This document shows, one piece after another, positions 8,427-18,504 of a stretch of 64,000 bases of DNA; position 1 is the first letter of the stretch, and each line of letters opens with the position of its first letter. Both the position numbers and the translations under genes were made by a program. The notes beneath the pieces are model-generated. The model worked only from the letters and a program-made list of their open reading frames with translations, ran no database searches and was not told where the DNA came from. The DNA is from Rivularia sp. PCC 7116. Lineage in GTDB: Bacteria; Cyanobacteriota; Cyanobacteriia; Cyanobacteriales; Nostocaceae. The stretch is taken from positions 4,278,001-4,342,000 of the forward strand of contig NC_019678.1 in assembly GCF_000316665.1 (NCBI RefSeq), given 5' to 3'.

Positions 8427-10997
8427 TAGGCGTTGCTGAATTGAACTATGAATTCATTTTCACTCCGCAATTAGTAGCCCCATAAATCCCTCAATTTAGG
8501 GGGAATTGAAATTATTTTTATCCCCCAGAATTGGGGGCTATTTATATTTTTAATCAGCAACACATAAGGTACTGCACATATTCACATTCTGCTCTATTCT
8601 TAGACATGGGGCTTATTAGTTCACTGAAATATTAGTTAGTAATTTTAAACTCCTAACTTACACATTTTTAAACCCTTGCCCAATCAGGGTTTGAGATTTT
8701 ATCAAATGTGTTAGTTTCATTCCTTGGGAGGAAGGTTTAATACCTTTGACTTTTAACCTTCCCCTCCTGGGGCGCTTACATCTTACACCAATGCAGTTAA
8801 ACTCAAATACCCGGATTGAAATCAAAATCATCGGCTAATAGGCAGAGTAAGTTAAAACGCACCATAATCACCTCAAAAGCTTGCCTAAGTAAGTCGGCAG
8901 AGAAAAACAGAACTATATAACAAAACGTAAACTACGTTTAAACCCTTATTCCCACTGCCGACTGCCGACTGCCTACTGCCTTGCCCTAATTACAATTTTC
9001 AACGCCAACCTACTTAATATGTTTTAAGTAGTCGTGCAAAATTAATTTAATATTCTAAAAGCTTCAAGTTACTGGAATGATCCATACCTGCGGTGAATGC
9101 TTCGTTCCATTTCCTAAGAGGGAACACTAAGCCCTTCGAGCATACTTCGTGAACCTTAACGCAATCACAATATACAATTAATGTTGCTTAAGTACTTATC
9201 AGACATTATTCAAACCTGGGCATTTGTCCCAAGGCGGTTTTCAGGGCTAATTGAGAATGGTGCAAGAAGTTAGTTTAAAGAAGTTGTGGAGGTTATTAAA
9301 AGTAAGCCAATATGCGAAGCAAAAGGTAATTGAGCACTTACCCAATGTTTTTATTATATTTTTTGCAGGTTTTTTCTTAACCTTAAAAACCGCTTTATCA
9401 TTGATTGCAATGCAAAATTTTGCACTCAACAGCAATGATGCAATATGTTAGTTAAAAAAAAATTAGCAGCATCTATCTTGTAAATGTTGCTAAAGCTAAC
9501 AATATTAAGAAAACCTTTATTAATCTATTACCTGTGATAGATGCAACCCCCTAACTTTTTTTGACCGGCATAATATCTCTGATATTCCTCTAGAGAGATG
9601 CTAAATGTGCTGTAGCTATGTCAAAAACGCATAAATTAATGTTTTTTATCAGTACAATAATTTACTGCTCCAGAGTATTGAAATTAAGATATAAATATGC
9701 TGCCCTATAACTTTATTTTTATTTAATGATTTTGAGAATTGTCTTGATAACTCCGGTGAAAGTAGCTCATTCTTTATTTCCTAATCTATAACGTCAATAT
9801 CAACCCCGAATTTAAAGGAATTAGATTTTAAAGTTTTGATGAAGATACTGTGGTTTTTTGATAAAACCCCCTTTTTGATATGATAGACTCTTGACAGAAT
9901 GTTTTATAACTTGTTTATGAAGCATATTGGTTTTAACAAACCGCTGCTTTCAAAGAAAAACTGTTTTCCATGCAGTTTGAACTTAATAAAAAGTTATTTA
10001 AAGCACAATCCCTACTGATAGGCAAGTTCGACAGATATTAGTTCCCTTAAATTGATGCGTGAAAGGCATTTATGGTGTCAATCTGTAAATGTTTGTAATT
10101 ATTGATTATCGGACTCAAAATTTTTTGAGCGTCGTATATCACGTTTAAAGTTCACAAATCTAACTTGCGGTAGTCGCATTTTTGCTTTAAGAAATCGTAA
10201 TTTAATTTTGAATAAAAGCGTGTATGAGTGCGACTTATTTAATATGTGTGTCAAAAAAAACATGCGGACTTCTATGGAGTTATGAATAGCTGTACTAATC
10301 TGACTTGAGCTATGAATCATAGTTGATTGTTCACTTAGTAAATACTTATTAACTCGGTATTTAATAAAGCTATTCACTGCATTTTGATTGGCTGTATGCA
10401 AAAAATTTTGTCCCCAGAGTTTAAGTCGTAGTTGTAAATAAAAGCAACATTAATCGTTGAAATTTGTCTATTCCCAATAGCTTACAGATGTGTAAAGCTG
10501 TTTTGGGCATGTGATTCAATGATGTCATAATGCGTAAGGTAGGAAGAATATCGATTCTTAAAGGAAGGTAAAAATGCCAAAAGACGCTAAATTCGGTTTA
10601 TAAATGGATTAACCTACGGTGAAGGCTCATAACCTTCTTGATCGAAATTAACTTAAAGAGTATTAATGATTGATGGAATCTCAATAACTCGAGTAAAATA
10701 TGGAAAAAATTGGCTATCAAGCTCGTTAAAATAAATAAGTACTGAATCGACAGTTCAAATTCTATTTATTTAACATTAATTCGGAGATTGCTTTAATGAA
10801 GAGATTTTCTGGCATTCCTTAGATATGAAGCTTTTCACCTGTAACTACCAAGGGATAACCCCTAGCTCTGGTACAGCTAGAGGCAATAATTCCCCAGGTT
10901 GGTTGCACATCTTGAAGCATATAAGCAAAACTGTAGAATCTTGTCAGGGATTTAACCTACAGCGATGCATAACTATTGAAGGCAACTTATAGAGATT
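8427..10997. other. Gene-poor region, 2.57 kb
   Basis: No well-supported gene. Contents: a palindromic block at about 8470-8545 (AGCCCC...GGGGGCT with inner CCCTC/GAGGG-like arms) that may end the preceding transcript; a short tandem repeat ACTGCCG near 8945-8975; a 14-bp perfect palindrome TGCAAAATTTTGCA near 9411; a short sequence near 9070-9100 resembling part of the MITE-like element at 45724; and a mini-ORF at 10574-10603 behind a good ribosome binding site (AAAGGAAGGTAAAA). A GC-richer, possibly folded segment at about 10850-10905 lies upstream of the peptide exporter locus. Two short ORFs (9257-9451 +, 10099-10401 -) have no support beyond being open. Confidence 0.55.
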
Positions 10998-11462
10998 ATG
11001 TCATACCAATTTAGTTTCCTACAAGCTTTTGCAGGCTACGATTTTGCTAAAAGTAGATTTTTTGCTGCTTTGAATCAAAATACACTGTTAAAAAGTTTAC
11101 AAATATGTTTGCGGGTAGATTTTTATCGGCAAATTAAAATAATGTTATTTACAGATAGCAGTAAGCACTCAACTCATATCTGCTACAAATTAGAGTTTTT
11201 TAGCCAGATGTATCTTGATGGTGCTGTTATAGAGTATGGGACACTGCTAGAAAGATGGCTTTATCTGATTGAAAATAGATTTAAAGCTTTACAAAATCAG
11301 TATTCCTGGCATTTTAGAAAACATATTAGAGAGTCTTCGAGTGACTGCAACAGAAGTTATATATTTGACAATAACATAGCTAAAGTTCTATGTAAATATT
11401 TGTTACGTATAAGGCTTTCACAAGAGAAAAAAAATTACCTCTTGGGAAGAAAGCTTTACTAG
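10998..11462 (+). CDS. Hypothetical ORF upstream of the exporter
   Basis: An open frame of 154 codons starting ATG (MSYQFSFLQAFAGYD), weakly preceded by AGAGA. It encodes a basic, aromatic-rich protein (many Phe, Tyr, Lys, Arg) without signal peptide or clear membrane helix, and matches no family I know. It ends 79 bp before the exporter gene in the same direction, so co-transcription is possible. Codon use is not obviously foreign. It could equally be a chance ORF or a decayed gene in the gene-poor stretch. Confidence 0.35.
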   Translation: MSYQFSFLQAFAGYDFAKSRFFAALNQNTLLKSLQICLRVDFYRQIKIMLFTDSSKHSTHICYKLEFFSQMYLDGAVIEYGTLLERWLYLIENRFKALQNQYSWHFRKHIRESSSDCNRSYIFDNNIAKVLCKYLLRIRLSQEKKNYLLGRKLY

Positions 11463-11541
11463 TGAATTGCATTCACATCTTAATTGCAAAGCCAAGTACA
11501 TCAATCGTTTCAGTTTATCCAGATAAAAAATCTATAGGGCT

Positions 11542-14500
11542 ATGGGAACAATGCAGAATGTATGCTCCCAAGGGGAGCTGCGCGAAAAGATATTCGCCAT
11601 TTTGGGCGAAAGTCTCGAAGAGCAAGATTTAGAAGGCTGTTTGAAAAGTTTAAAAGTAGTTGAGCCAGAAGCCACAAAGCTTTTTTGGCAAGCAACAGAA
11701 GCGCAACCTGGTATTTATGTTGTGCTTGAGGGTAGGGTTCGTATTCTTGATAATTCAGATAATTTAATTGCAACTGTTTCCTCTGACGCAGCTTTTGGGG
11801 AGCAGAGTTTGTTTAACCAGCAAAATTTTCTGTTCCTTGCAGCTAAAGCTTCAACTTCTGTAAAGCTTTGTTTTATTCCAGGTGCCATTTTATCCGAACT
11901 GATAGAGAAAAAGCTTCAAATTAGAGATAATTTGTACAAAAGGGCTGAATTTTGGGATTTATTGCTCTTATGTCGCCAAAATTCCCAACTTCCTTCCAAT
12001 ATCTCCCTGAAAAATATATTTAAAGCTTTATTTTTATTCGATCGCTATCAAGTTAAGTCAGGAGAAAATATTTCTGAATTAGACTCAAAGTTCAAAATAT
12101 TATTGCTGCAACAAGGTGAATTGAAAAGTGCGCGGGGTGAAAAGTTCGTACCGGGTAAAATTTACACTAATCTGAAAGAAAAATTGCAAGCAACTCAATC
12201 ATCTGTTGTTTATGGGTTGAGTGATGCGAACTCGAAAGTGGCTCTAGAACAATGTCCGCAACTTGATAGATGGTCTAACCCATCAGAGGTTTTACCCTCT
12301 ACAGACTCTCGAAACAGTTCCAATGCTTGGGTAAAACCATCTGGGATAAATAACGAACGCAAAGTGATTCCGTTTCCTTCCCAAACTAAGCACGAAGAAG
12401 ATAAACGTGTATTATTTCCCTCACCCAAAGTCAAAGCTAAGCAATTTTGGCAGAGTTTTACTAAAAGCTATCCTTTCTTTGCTCAGCAGAGCGGAAGTGA
12501 TTGTGGTGCAGCTTGTTTGGTAATGATCGCACGTCATTGGGGGCAGCGTCTGAGCGCTAATCGCGTCAGAGAAATTGCCAACGTTAACCGCGAGGGGGCA
12601 TCTTTAAGAAGTTTAGCTGCTGCTGCTGAAAGTGTTGGCTTTGCTTCTCGCCCGGTGAAAGCAACTTTGGATAGATTGGCACAACAAACTTTACCGGCTG
12701 TAGCTCATTGGGAAGGTAAACACTATATTGTTGTTTACGAAATCACCCCTAAAAAAGTAATTGTTTGCGATCCTGCCATTGGGCAACGTAGTTTTAGCCA
12801 TAGTGAATTTAAAGCCAAATGGACTGGTTACGCTTTGTTGCTACAGCCTACAGTTAAGCTCAAAGATAACGAAGGTAAAAGTACAGGGCTGTGGAAATAT
12901 TTGGAGCTAGTCAAACCCCACTGGAAAATACTTGTAGAAATTTTTGTTGCTTCATTAGTAATTCAAGTATTTGGATTGATAACGCCGCTATTTACGCAAT
13001 TGCTTCTAGATAAAGTCATAGTTCAGGGAAGCATAGTTACTTTAAACGCTGTTGGTTTGGGATTAATAATTTTCGGATTGTTCCGCATTGCTGTGAATGC
13101 TGTAAGGCAGTATTTGTTGTCACATACTGCTAATAGAATCAGCGTTTCCATGCTTGTAGGTTTTCTCAAACATACTTTTCGCTTACCTTTAAGTTACTTC
13201 GAGTCTCGTTATGTTGGAGATATAACTTCTCGTATCCAAGAAAACCAGAGCATTCAAAGTTTTCTTACCGGCGAAACGCTGTCAATTATTTTGGACTTAC
13301 TGACAGTTATCGTGTACATGGGAATGATGTTTTGGTATAACTGGCAACTCGCGATATTAGTACTGTTGATTGTGCCTCCGTTTTTTATTTTGGCACTAGC
13401 GAGTACGAGTATTCTGCGTAAAATGTCCAGAGAGATATTTAATGCAAGTGCCGAACAAAGCAGTTATCTAATTCAATCGTTGACGGGAATTCGTTCTGTA
13501 CGCTCGATGGCAATTGAACAGACAGTGCGCTGGCGTTGGGAGGAACTGCTCAATCAACTGATAAAAATAGATTTTAGGGCAGAAGTAATTGGATTAAGAT
13601 TACAAATTATCAGTTCCTGTATTGACACTATTTCCACTACGGGGTTGTTGTGGTACGGCTCTTACTTAGTAATTGATGGTCAACTGACTATCGGGCAACT
13701 AATCGCTTTCAATATGTTATTGGGTAATGTACTCAGTCCCTTTAAGCGATTATCTATGGTATGGAATGATTTTCAAGAGATACTGATTTCTGCCGAACGT
13801 TTAAATGATGTTTTAGAAGCCGAACCAGAAGAAGACTTAATCTTGAAGCCCCGTAAACCCATATCTAGACTTCGCGGCTATATTCGCTTTGAAAACGTTA
13901 CCTTCCGCTACCACCCAGAAAGCGAAAAAAATGTCCTAGAGAATCTTAACTTTGAAATTCATCCAGAGCAGATGGTAGCTGTTGTCGGACGTAGCGGCTC
14001 TGGGAAAACTACGCTTTCAAAGCTAATTTTGGGTTTATATCCTGCCACAAGCGGAAAAGTGATTATTGACGGGCATGATGTATCTAAAATCGCTTTAAAA
14101 TCACTCCGCCGACAAATTGGTGTTGTAGACCAAGATACATTTCTATTCGGTGGAACTATCAGGGAAAATATTAGTTTGGCTCATCCAGAAGCTACTTTAG
14201 AAGAAATTATTGAAGCTGCCTGTTTAGCAGGAGCAGACGAATTTATACAGCAATTACCGATGGGCTATGAAACTCAAATCGGTGAAGGTGGAGGAATGCT
14301 CTCGGGTGGACAGCGACAGCGTTTAGCAATTTCCCGTGCTTTATTAGGTAATCCCAGATTTCTAATTTTCGATGAAGCCACCAGTAGTTTGGATGCCGAA
14401 TCCGAAAGAATTATTCAACACAACTTAAAAACAATTCTTAAAGGACGTACCAGTTTAATAATTGCTCATCGTCTTTCTACCGTTCGCAATGCCGATTTAT

Positions 14501-14613
14501 TACTAGTTTTAGATCAAGGTGTATTAGTAGAAAGCGGTACTCACGATGAATTGATTGCTAAAAAAGGTCATTACTACTACCTCAATCAGCAGCAATTATC
14601 GCAAGTCGGATAA
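11542..14613 (+). CDS. C39-peptidase ABC transporter with N-terminal cyclic-nucleotide-binding-like domain
   Basis: A 1023-residue peptidase-containing ABC transporter that cuts leader peptides after a double glycine and exports the core. In order: an N-terminal region (1-230) with a cNMP-binding-like beta barrel ([14 protein letters not shown] ... AAFGEQSLF); a linker; the C39 cysteine protease (about 310-450) with [10 protein letters not shown] (Cys321), KHYIVV (His394) and CDPA (Asp410) as the likely catalytic triad; six membrane helices (about 465-745); and the ATPase with Walker [10 protein letters not shown] (816-824), signature LSGGQ (920-924), Walker B FDEA (Asp944-Glu945) and H-loop His976. 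All key residues are present. The neighbouring HlyD, foldase and double-glycine peptides show its job. ATG 11551 is an alternative start. Confidence 0.95.
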   Translation: MGTMQNVCSQGELREKIFAILGESLEEQDLEGCLKSLKVVEPEATKLFWQATEAQPGIYVVLEGRVRILDNSDNLIATVSSDAAFGEQSLFNQQNFLFLAAKASTSVKLCFIPGAILSELIEKKLQIRDNLYKRAEFWDLLLLCRQNSQLPSNISLKNIFKALFLFDRYQVKSGENISELDSKFKILLLQQGELKSARGEKFVPGKIYTNLKEKLQATQSSVVYGLSDANSKVALEQCPQLDRWSNPSEVLPSTDSRNSSNAWVKPSGINNERKVIPFPSQTKHEEDKRVLFPSPKVKAKQFWQSFTKSYPFFAQQSGSDCGAACLVMIARHWGQRLSANRVREIANVNREGASLRSLAAAAESVGFASRPVKATLDRLAQQTLPAVAHWEGKHYIVVYEITPKKVIVCDPAIGQRSFSHSEFKAKWTGYALLLQPTVKLKDNEGKSTGLWKYLELVKPHWKILVEIFVASLVIQVFGLITPLFTQLLLDKVIVQGSIVTLNAVGLGLIIFGLFRIAVNAVRQYLLSHTANRISVSMLVGFLKHTFRLPLSYFESRYVGDITSRIQENQSIQSFLTGETLSIILDLLTVIVYMGMMFWYNWQLAILVLLIVPPFFILALASTSILRKMSREIFNASAEQSSYLIQSLTGIRSVRSMAIEQTVRWRWEELLNQLIKIDFRAEVIGLRLQIISSCIDTISTTGLLWYGSYLVIDGQLTIGQLIAFNMLLGNVLSPFKRLSMVWNDFQEILISAERLNDVLEAEPEEDLILKPRKPISRLRGYIRFENVTFRYHPESEKNVLENLNFEIHPEQMVAVVGRSGSGKTTLSKLILGLYPATSGKVIIDGHDVSKIALKSLRRQIGVVDQDTFLFGGTIRENISLAHPEATLEEIIEAACLAGADEFIQQLPMGYETQIGEGGGMLSGGQRQRLAISRALLGNPRFLIFDEATSSLDAESERIIQHNLKTILKGRTSLIIAHRLSTVRNADLLLVLDQGVLVESGTHDELIAKKGHYYYLNQQQLSQVG

Positions 14614-14656
14614 GGAGGAGAGGGAGAGAGTGAGGGAGGGAGAGAAAATAAATTAC

Positions 14657-14752
14657 CAATGCCCAATGCCCAATGCCCAATGCCCAATGCCCCATGCCCA
14701 ATGCCCAATGCCCCATGCCCCATGCCCAATGCCCAATGCCCCATGCCCAATT
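14657..14752. repeat. Heptamer tandem repeat (CCCAATG / CCCCATG)
   Basis: About 13 head-to-tail copies of a 7-bp unit alternating between AATGCCC and CATGCCC. It sits between the exporter and HlyD genes inside the operon, directly after a purine-rich GGGAGAGAG stretch. This matches the short tandemly repeated repetitive (STRR) sequences known in heterocystous cyanobacteria. Related short runs occur near 28975-29025 and 30290-30320. Confidence 0.85.
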
Positions 14753-14768
14753 CCAAATCTAAAATCAC

Positions 14769-16319
14769 ATGACACACACACCGTTAAAGAATCCAGAACC
14801 TGATGAGTATCAATCCTATACTTCTAACCCGGTTGATACTTCCAGTCCATCTATAGATGAACGGGATCGAAACCAAGAAGATATTACTGAAGAAAATAGT
14901 GGAATATTTTATGGTACAGAAGAACTTTTAGATGCTTTACCCAGAGTTTGGACGCGCTCTTTGTTATATGTACTTGTAGTCTTTGCTGCTGTTGGCGTAC
15001 CTCTATCTATGGTTTCTAGAGTTGATGAGACTGGTACCGCTAAGGGAAAAGTGGAGCCGTTAGGTGCAACAAGAAAGTTAGATAGTATCGCTGGCGGTAA
15101 AGTCAAAGCCGTCAATGTAAAGGAGGGAGACAAGGTACAAAAAGGACAAATCTTACTAGAGCTTGATTCTAAAGTTTTGGAATCAGACATTAACGAAGCT
15201 AAAGAAAAACTATCCGGATTAAAAAAGCAGCAATCGCAGCTTGAACTTTTAAAGAATCAACTACAGCTAACCATTGATACTCAAAGGCAACAAAATGAAT
15301 CTCAAGCTTTAGAAAAAAAAGCACAAGTGAGTCAAGCACAGACGGACTTATATGCTAGACAAAGTAATTATAATCTTCAAAAGTTAGAAAAAAAAGCTCA
15401 AGTTGAGCGAGCAAAACAACAGATTAAAATCTTTGAAAACGAACAACAGTCAGCCCAAAACCGTTTGTTCATAGATACAAAGCAAGTAGAGCGTTTTAGC
15501 AAACTTCTCAAAGACGGCGCAGTTTCTGCCTCTCAAATCGATGGGCTGAAAAAAGAACAGCAAGAAAGTAAGCGACTTTATACAAAAGCTGCATCCGATA
15601 TCAAACAAGCAGAGTTGAGCTTAACTGAAGAATTCAATAACTATCTAGCGACAATGAATCAGTTAGAGTCTGATATCGAACAAGCTAAACTCCGCGTACA
15701 AGAAGAAAAGAGTAATTATCAAAGCTTAGTAAATGCTGGAACACTAGCATTACTCAGAGCCCAAGAGCAATTCAAAGATTTACAGGGACAACTCGATTTA
15801 TTAAAATCCCAAATTGCCCAAACCAGCACTCAACTTAAATCCTTAAATATTCAATTGCAACAAAGAACAGTGCGATCGCCAATGGATGGAGTGATTTTTG
15901 AGTTGCCTGTATCCAAGCCGGGACAAGTATTACAGCCCGGACAAAGAATTGCTCGTATTGCACCCAAAGGTAAAGAAATGGTTATTAAAGCTCAGATGCC
16001 AAGTTCGGAAACAGGCTTCCTGAAAGTAGGAATGCCAGTAAAAATCAAGTTTGATGCTTATCCATTCCAGGAGTATGGAATAGGTAAAGGAAAAGTTAAA
16101 TGGATTTCTCCAGACTCGAAGCAAGCTGCTCAAGGAGGTGCAGAAATTTATGAATTAGAAATTGCTCTAGATAAACACTATATCCAAAATGGCGATAAAC
16201 GTATCAATTTAACAGCAGGGCAATCAGCCACTGCGGAAGTAATCGTTCGTCGCCGTCGCGTTATTGACTTACTTTTAGATCCGTTCAAAAAGTTGCAAAA
16301 AGGAGGATTGGAGCTTTGA
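14769..16319 (+). CDS. HlyD-family periplasmic adaptor of the peptide exporter
   Basis: A 516-residue membrane-fusion protein. About 75 hydrophilic N-terminal residues precede a single membrane helix ([19 protein letters not shown]). Next comes a biotinyl-lipoyl half-domain ([24 protein letters not shown]), a very long coiled coil (about residues 140-360) and the second lipoyl half ([14 protein letters not shown]). The C-terminus holds the beta-barrel and membrane-proximal domains. Adaptors of this kind link an inner-membrane ABC exporter to an outer-membrane channel. It follows the C39 ABC gene in the same direction, separated by a heptamer repeat, so the two are very likely one export complex. 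No TolC-like gene is in the window. Confidence 0.93.
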   Translation: MTHTPLKNPEPDEYQSYTSNPVDTSSPSIDERDRNQEDITEENSGIFYGTEELLDALPRVWTRSLLYVLVVFAAVGVPLSMVSRVDETGTAKGKVEPLGATRKLDSIAGGKVKAVNVKEGDKVQKGQILLELDSKVLESDINEAKEKLSGLKKQQSQLELLKNQLQLTIDTQRQQNESQALEKKAQVSQAQTDLYARQSNYNLQKLEKKAQVERAKQQIKIFENEQQSAQNRLFIDTKQVERFSKLLKDGAVSASQIDGLKKEQQESKRLYTKAASDIKQAELSLTEEFNNYLATMNQLESDIEQAKLRVQEEKSNYQSLVNAGTLALLRAQEQFKDLQGQLDLLKSQIAQTSTQLKSLNIQLQQRTVRSPMDGVIFELPVSKPGQVLQPGQRIARIAPKGKEMVIKAQMPSSETGFLKVGMPVKIKFDAYPFQEYGIGKGKVKWISPDSKQAAQGGAEIYELEIALDKHYIQNGDKRINLTAGQSATAEVIVRRRRVIDLLLDPFKKLQKGGLEL

Positions 16320-16380
16320 TTTTTTTGAGAGGAGAAGAACAAATTTTTAACTACTAACCACTAACAACCAATAACGAACT

Positions 16381-17163
16381 ATGTCAAAAGCTTTGCATAT
16401 ATCGGCTACAGAGGTAATTCATAACCTGAAAATCAGCTGTCAAATTCCTGATGTTATTGAGGCAATCGCCAAACGAAACGTTATCCTCGATGCTGCCGCA
16501 GAAGCGGGTATTGTTGTTGAGGATGAAGAGTTACAGCAAGAAGGTGACAGACTGCGGTTTGCCAAAAAACTCGTTAAGGCAACGGAAACTTGGGCTTGGC
16601 TGAAAAAGCATCATCTAACTCTTGATAATTTTGAAGAATTAGCCTTCAACAGTGTACTTTCTCAAAAATTAGCTCATCATCTGTTTGACTCTAAGGTTGA
16701 GCCTTTGTTTTATCAAAACCAACTTGATTATATTGCTGCTGTTACCTATGAAGTTATTCTTGATGACTGGGATCTAGCTTTGGAACTATTTTTTGCAGTG
16801 CAAGAGTTGGAAGTAACTTTTCAAGAAATTGCTCGCGAATATATTTCAGATCCAGATTTACGAAGGGCTGGTGGATTTAAGGGCATTCAACAACGAACTG
16901 ATTTCCGTCCAGAAGTGGCAGCTGCGGTGTTTGCAGCTTCTCCTCCGGGAATCATCAAACCGGTTACAACTCCTAAAGGTATACATCTGATTTGGGTTGA
17001 AGAAATTATTCAACCAAAACTAGACGAGCAGCTACATGAAAAAATTGTCATGGAGTTATTTGATATTTGGTTACAACAACAAACTGACCAAATGGAAATT
17101 TCTACTCAATTAGATAGGTTTGCTGATACTAACATACCTGAAAAGGTCTTGAATCCAGTTTAA
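16381..17163 (+). CDS. Parvulin-type peptidyl-prolyl isomerase / SurA-like foldase
   Basis: A 260-residue protein. The N-terminal half is helical (SurA_N-like: ITVxE-type start, RNVILDAAAEAGIVVEDEELQ). The C-terminal half reads as a degenerate parvulin domain (FQEIAREYISDPDLRRAGGFKGIQQRTDFRPEVAAAVFAASPPGIIKPVTTPKGIHLIWVEEI, quoted as three joined motifs: the DPDLRRAGGF loop, the PGIIKPV segment and the GIHLIWV strand). No signal peptide is visible, so it seems cytoplasmic, unlike SurA. It lies 61 bp after HlyD and before the peptide genes, so it probably helps peptides reach the exporter or the ligases. The fold call is good; isomerase activity is inferred. Confidence 0.8.
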   Translation: MSKALHISATEVIHNLKISCQIPDVIEAIAKRNVILDAAAEAGIVVEDEELQQEGDRLRFAKKLVKATETWAWLKKHHLTLDNFEELAFNSVLSQKLAHHLFDSKVEPLFYQNQLDYIAAVTYEVILDDWDLALELFFAVQELEVTFQEIAREYISDPDLRRAGGFKGIQQRTDFRPEVAAAVFAASPPGIIKPVTTPKGIHLIWVEEIIQPKLDEQLHEKIVMELFDIWLQQQTDQMEISTQLDRFADTNIPEKVLNPV

Positions 17164-17510
17164 TTTACACGGTCTTTCAATCATTCATTATTCAATATTT
17201 ATTGTCTCTTTAAAAGGGGGTAGCAGAGATAGATATTCTAGCTTACTTTTACAAATAATAATCTAAATGTTTAAATAAAAAGATGCTTTATAACTATGAA
17301 AAAAGCATTAAAAAGGGGTAAAGACTTATGTTTTTAGCCCTATTTGCATTGCTTTAAATAATAACAATAAACTCTAAAAATAATTTCAAAAAAATAGAAA
17401 AAAGGGTTGACTTTTAATTTAAATGTTGTACATTAGTAAGTGTGAGGGGCGAAAGAAAACCACTCATAAAATCCCAGAAAAATTTATCAATTTCCAGGAG
17501 AATTACATCA
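17164..17510 (+). promoter_or_regulatory. Promoter region of the peptide genes
   Basis: A 347-bp AT-rich spacer between the foldase and the first double-glycine peptide. TTGACT (17407-17412), a 16-base spacer and TACATT (17429-17434) form a plausible sigma-70-type promoter about 75 bases before the ATG at 17511. This would let the peptides be made at a higher level than the exporter. A perfect ribosome binding site (CCAGGAGAATTACATC) precedes the ATG. Confidence 0.45.
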
Positions 17511-17812
17511 TGTTAATTTCTGACTTAAACAATCTAGAAACCGTAAACGGTAATGAAGTTGTTGGTGGATTCCGTAACGCTAACAAGAAAGAAAAATTAT
17601 CTAGAGACATCAAGACCAGTCTCAAGAATGACGTTAATTCTGTAGTAAGAGTTGTCGGTAACGCTGCTGATGCTCAAGCTGACGCTTCTGCTTTAGGTCG
17701 CAACACCGTTACAAACACCTATACCGATACCACTGTTGTACAAGGTAAAGGTTCTTCTTCTACTTCCGGTTCTACATCTGCTACAAGTGGTTTCTTCTTC
17801 AAAAAATACTAA
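17511..17812 (+). CDS. Double-glycine leader peptide 1 (A/T/S alternating type)
   Basis: A 100-residue small protein with the strongest ribosome binding site in the locus. An upstream in-frame start would add 29 residues but has no such signal. Residues 1-20 (MLISDLNNLETVNGNEVVGG) look like a C39 leader ending in Gly-Gly. The remaining 80 residues begin with a basic helix-like part (RNANKKEKLSRDIKTSLKND). This is followed by a strikingly alternating segment: ADAQADASALGR (53-64), NTVTNTYTDTT (65-75), GKGSSSTSGSTSATSG (79-94) and a C-terminus FFFKKY. Alternation of small and polar residues suggests a beta-strand or fibril-like structure. The peptide at 21384-21686 shares the A.A.ALG(R/K).T.T.T.T pattern. 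I do not recognise a described RiPP class; function unknown. It is probably cleaved and exported by the C39 transporter. Confidence 0.85.
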
Positions 17813-18035
17813 ATAGAACTATAAAGTTCTAGCTATAGTTCTAGTACTTTCAAAAGTTTTTACTGATAAGTACTAGAGCTAACCTACCAGGAGATAGCAA
17901 ATCATTTTATTGATTGCTTCTCCTGAGTAAAATAGCAATTTGCATGTCAAATTGTACAGCGTTTATATCGCTGGGAAGTTTAAGAGTATTGAATTATTTT
18001 CAGCGATATAAAATAGTAATTGTTTTGAGCTTATT
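17813..18035 (+). promoter_or_regulatory. Three consecutive hairpins between peptide genes 1 and 2
   Basis: Hairpin 1: AGTTCTAGTACTT (17837-17849) with AAGTACTAGAGCT (17868-17880), 12 of 13 paired. Hairpin 2: CAGGAGATAGCAAATCA (17888-17904) with TGATTGCTTCTCCTG (17911-17925), imperfect. Hairpin 3: TTTATATCGCTG (17962-17973) with CAGCGATATAAA (18001-18012), perfect. None has a clear T-run, so they look more like mRNA-stabilising or processing structures than simple terminators. They could set different expression levels for the two peptides. Confidence 0.6.
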
Positions 18036-18332
18036 ATGAGCAAGATAAGAATTCACGAACTAAGTCTTTGTGAAAAAGAAGATAGCGAGCTTCATGATGT
18101 TGTAGGAGGAGAAAGCTCTTTCTTGAAATATGATGATAGCTTCTTTTTCGGAAAGCGGCCCGTTGGTTACTATACTCCTGAAGCAGTAATATATCCTACT
18201 ACAGACGCATACGTTGAATCAGTTGAAGAAACTGTTGTCAACAAGGATGGATATTATGGGCAAGCAAAAGTTGTAAAAGGTAGAACGAATGGTAGAAAAT
18301 TTGTTCGTGCTTTTTCCAGCGCTAGAGCTTAG
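18036..18332 (+). CDS. Double-glycine leader peptide 2 (Tyr-rich)
   Basis: A 98-residue protein. Residues 1-25 (MSKIRIHELS ... DSELHDVVGG) form an acidic helical leader ending in Gly-Gly. The predicted core is rich in Tyr and Phe (SFLKYDDSFFFG, VGYYTPE, DGYYGQ) and ends in a basic stretch (GRTNGRKFVRAFSSARA). It has no cysteines after the Gly-Gly and no TxKxPSD motif, so it is not a lanthipeptide or graspetide precursor of known type. The DVVGG end echoes the EVVGG of peptide 1, which supports a shared processing protease. A strong intrinsic terminator follows at 18441. Function unknown. Confidence 0.75.
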   Translation: MSKIRIHELSLCEKEDSELHDVVGGESSFLKYDDSFFFGKRPVGYYTPEAVIYPTTDAYVESVEETVVNKDGYYGQAKVVKGRTNGRKFVRAFSSARA

Positions 18333-18440
18333 TAAAATAAGTTACTTGTAATATTGGATAGTTAAAATCAAGTCTATCTAATTTCATGAGTCAGGGAATC
18401 TTTTTGATCTAACACATTTGGGAACATTTTCAATTTTATG

Positions 18441-18469
18441 AGCTATTAAGTTTAACTTAATAGCTTTTT
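18441..18469 (+). terminator. Intrinsic terminator after peptide 2
   Basis: A near-perfect hairpin: AGCTATTAAGTT (18441-18452) with AACTTAATAGCT (18454-18465), followed by a run of five Ts. The short loop and T-run are typical of a factor-independent terminator. It would separate peptides 1-2 from the poly-Ser/microviridin part, or act as partial read-through control. Confidence 0.75.
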
Positions 18470-18504
18470 CTGGATAAGAAACAAGAAGTAATGGTATTTG
18501 AAAA

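Noticed and set aside
8465-8550. Possible CRISPR-like or ncRNA structure in palindromic CCCCC/GGGGG block
   Set aside because: Only one palindromic unit without regular spacers; more like a dispersed repeat or terminator of the upstream gene.
9257-9451. Open frame for a 65-residue protein with one hydrophobic stretch (VFIIFFAGFFLTLKTA)
   Set aside because: No ribosome binding site, an overlapping open frame exists on the other strand, and there is no family pattern. Not called as a gene.
10099-10401. Minus-strand open frame of 100 codons
   Set aside because: Low-complexity His/Ser/Lys composition, no recognisable motif and no start signal.
14586-14777. Open frames of repeated GHWALGMGH / QCPMPNA type
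   Set aside because: Produced by the heptamer tandem repeat; no coding evidence. The same applies to similar frames near 28880-29071.
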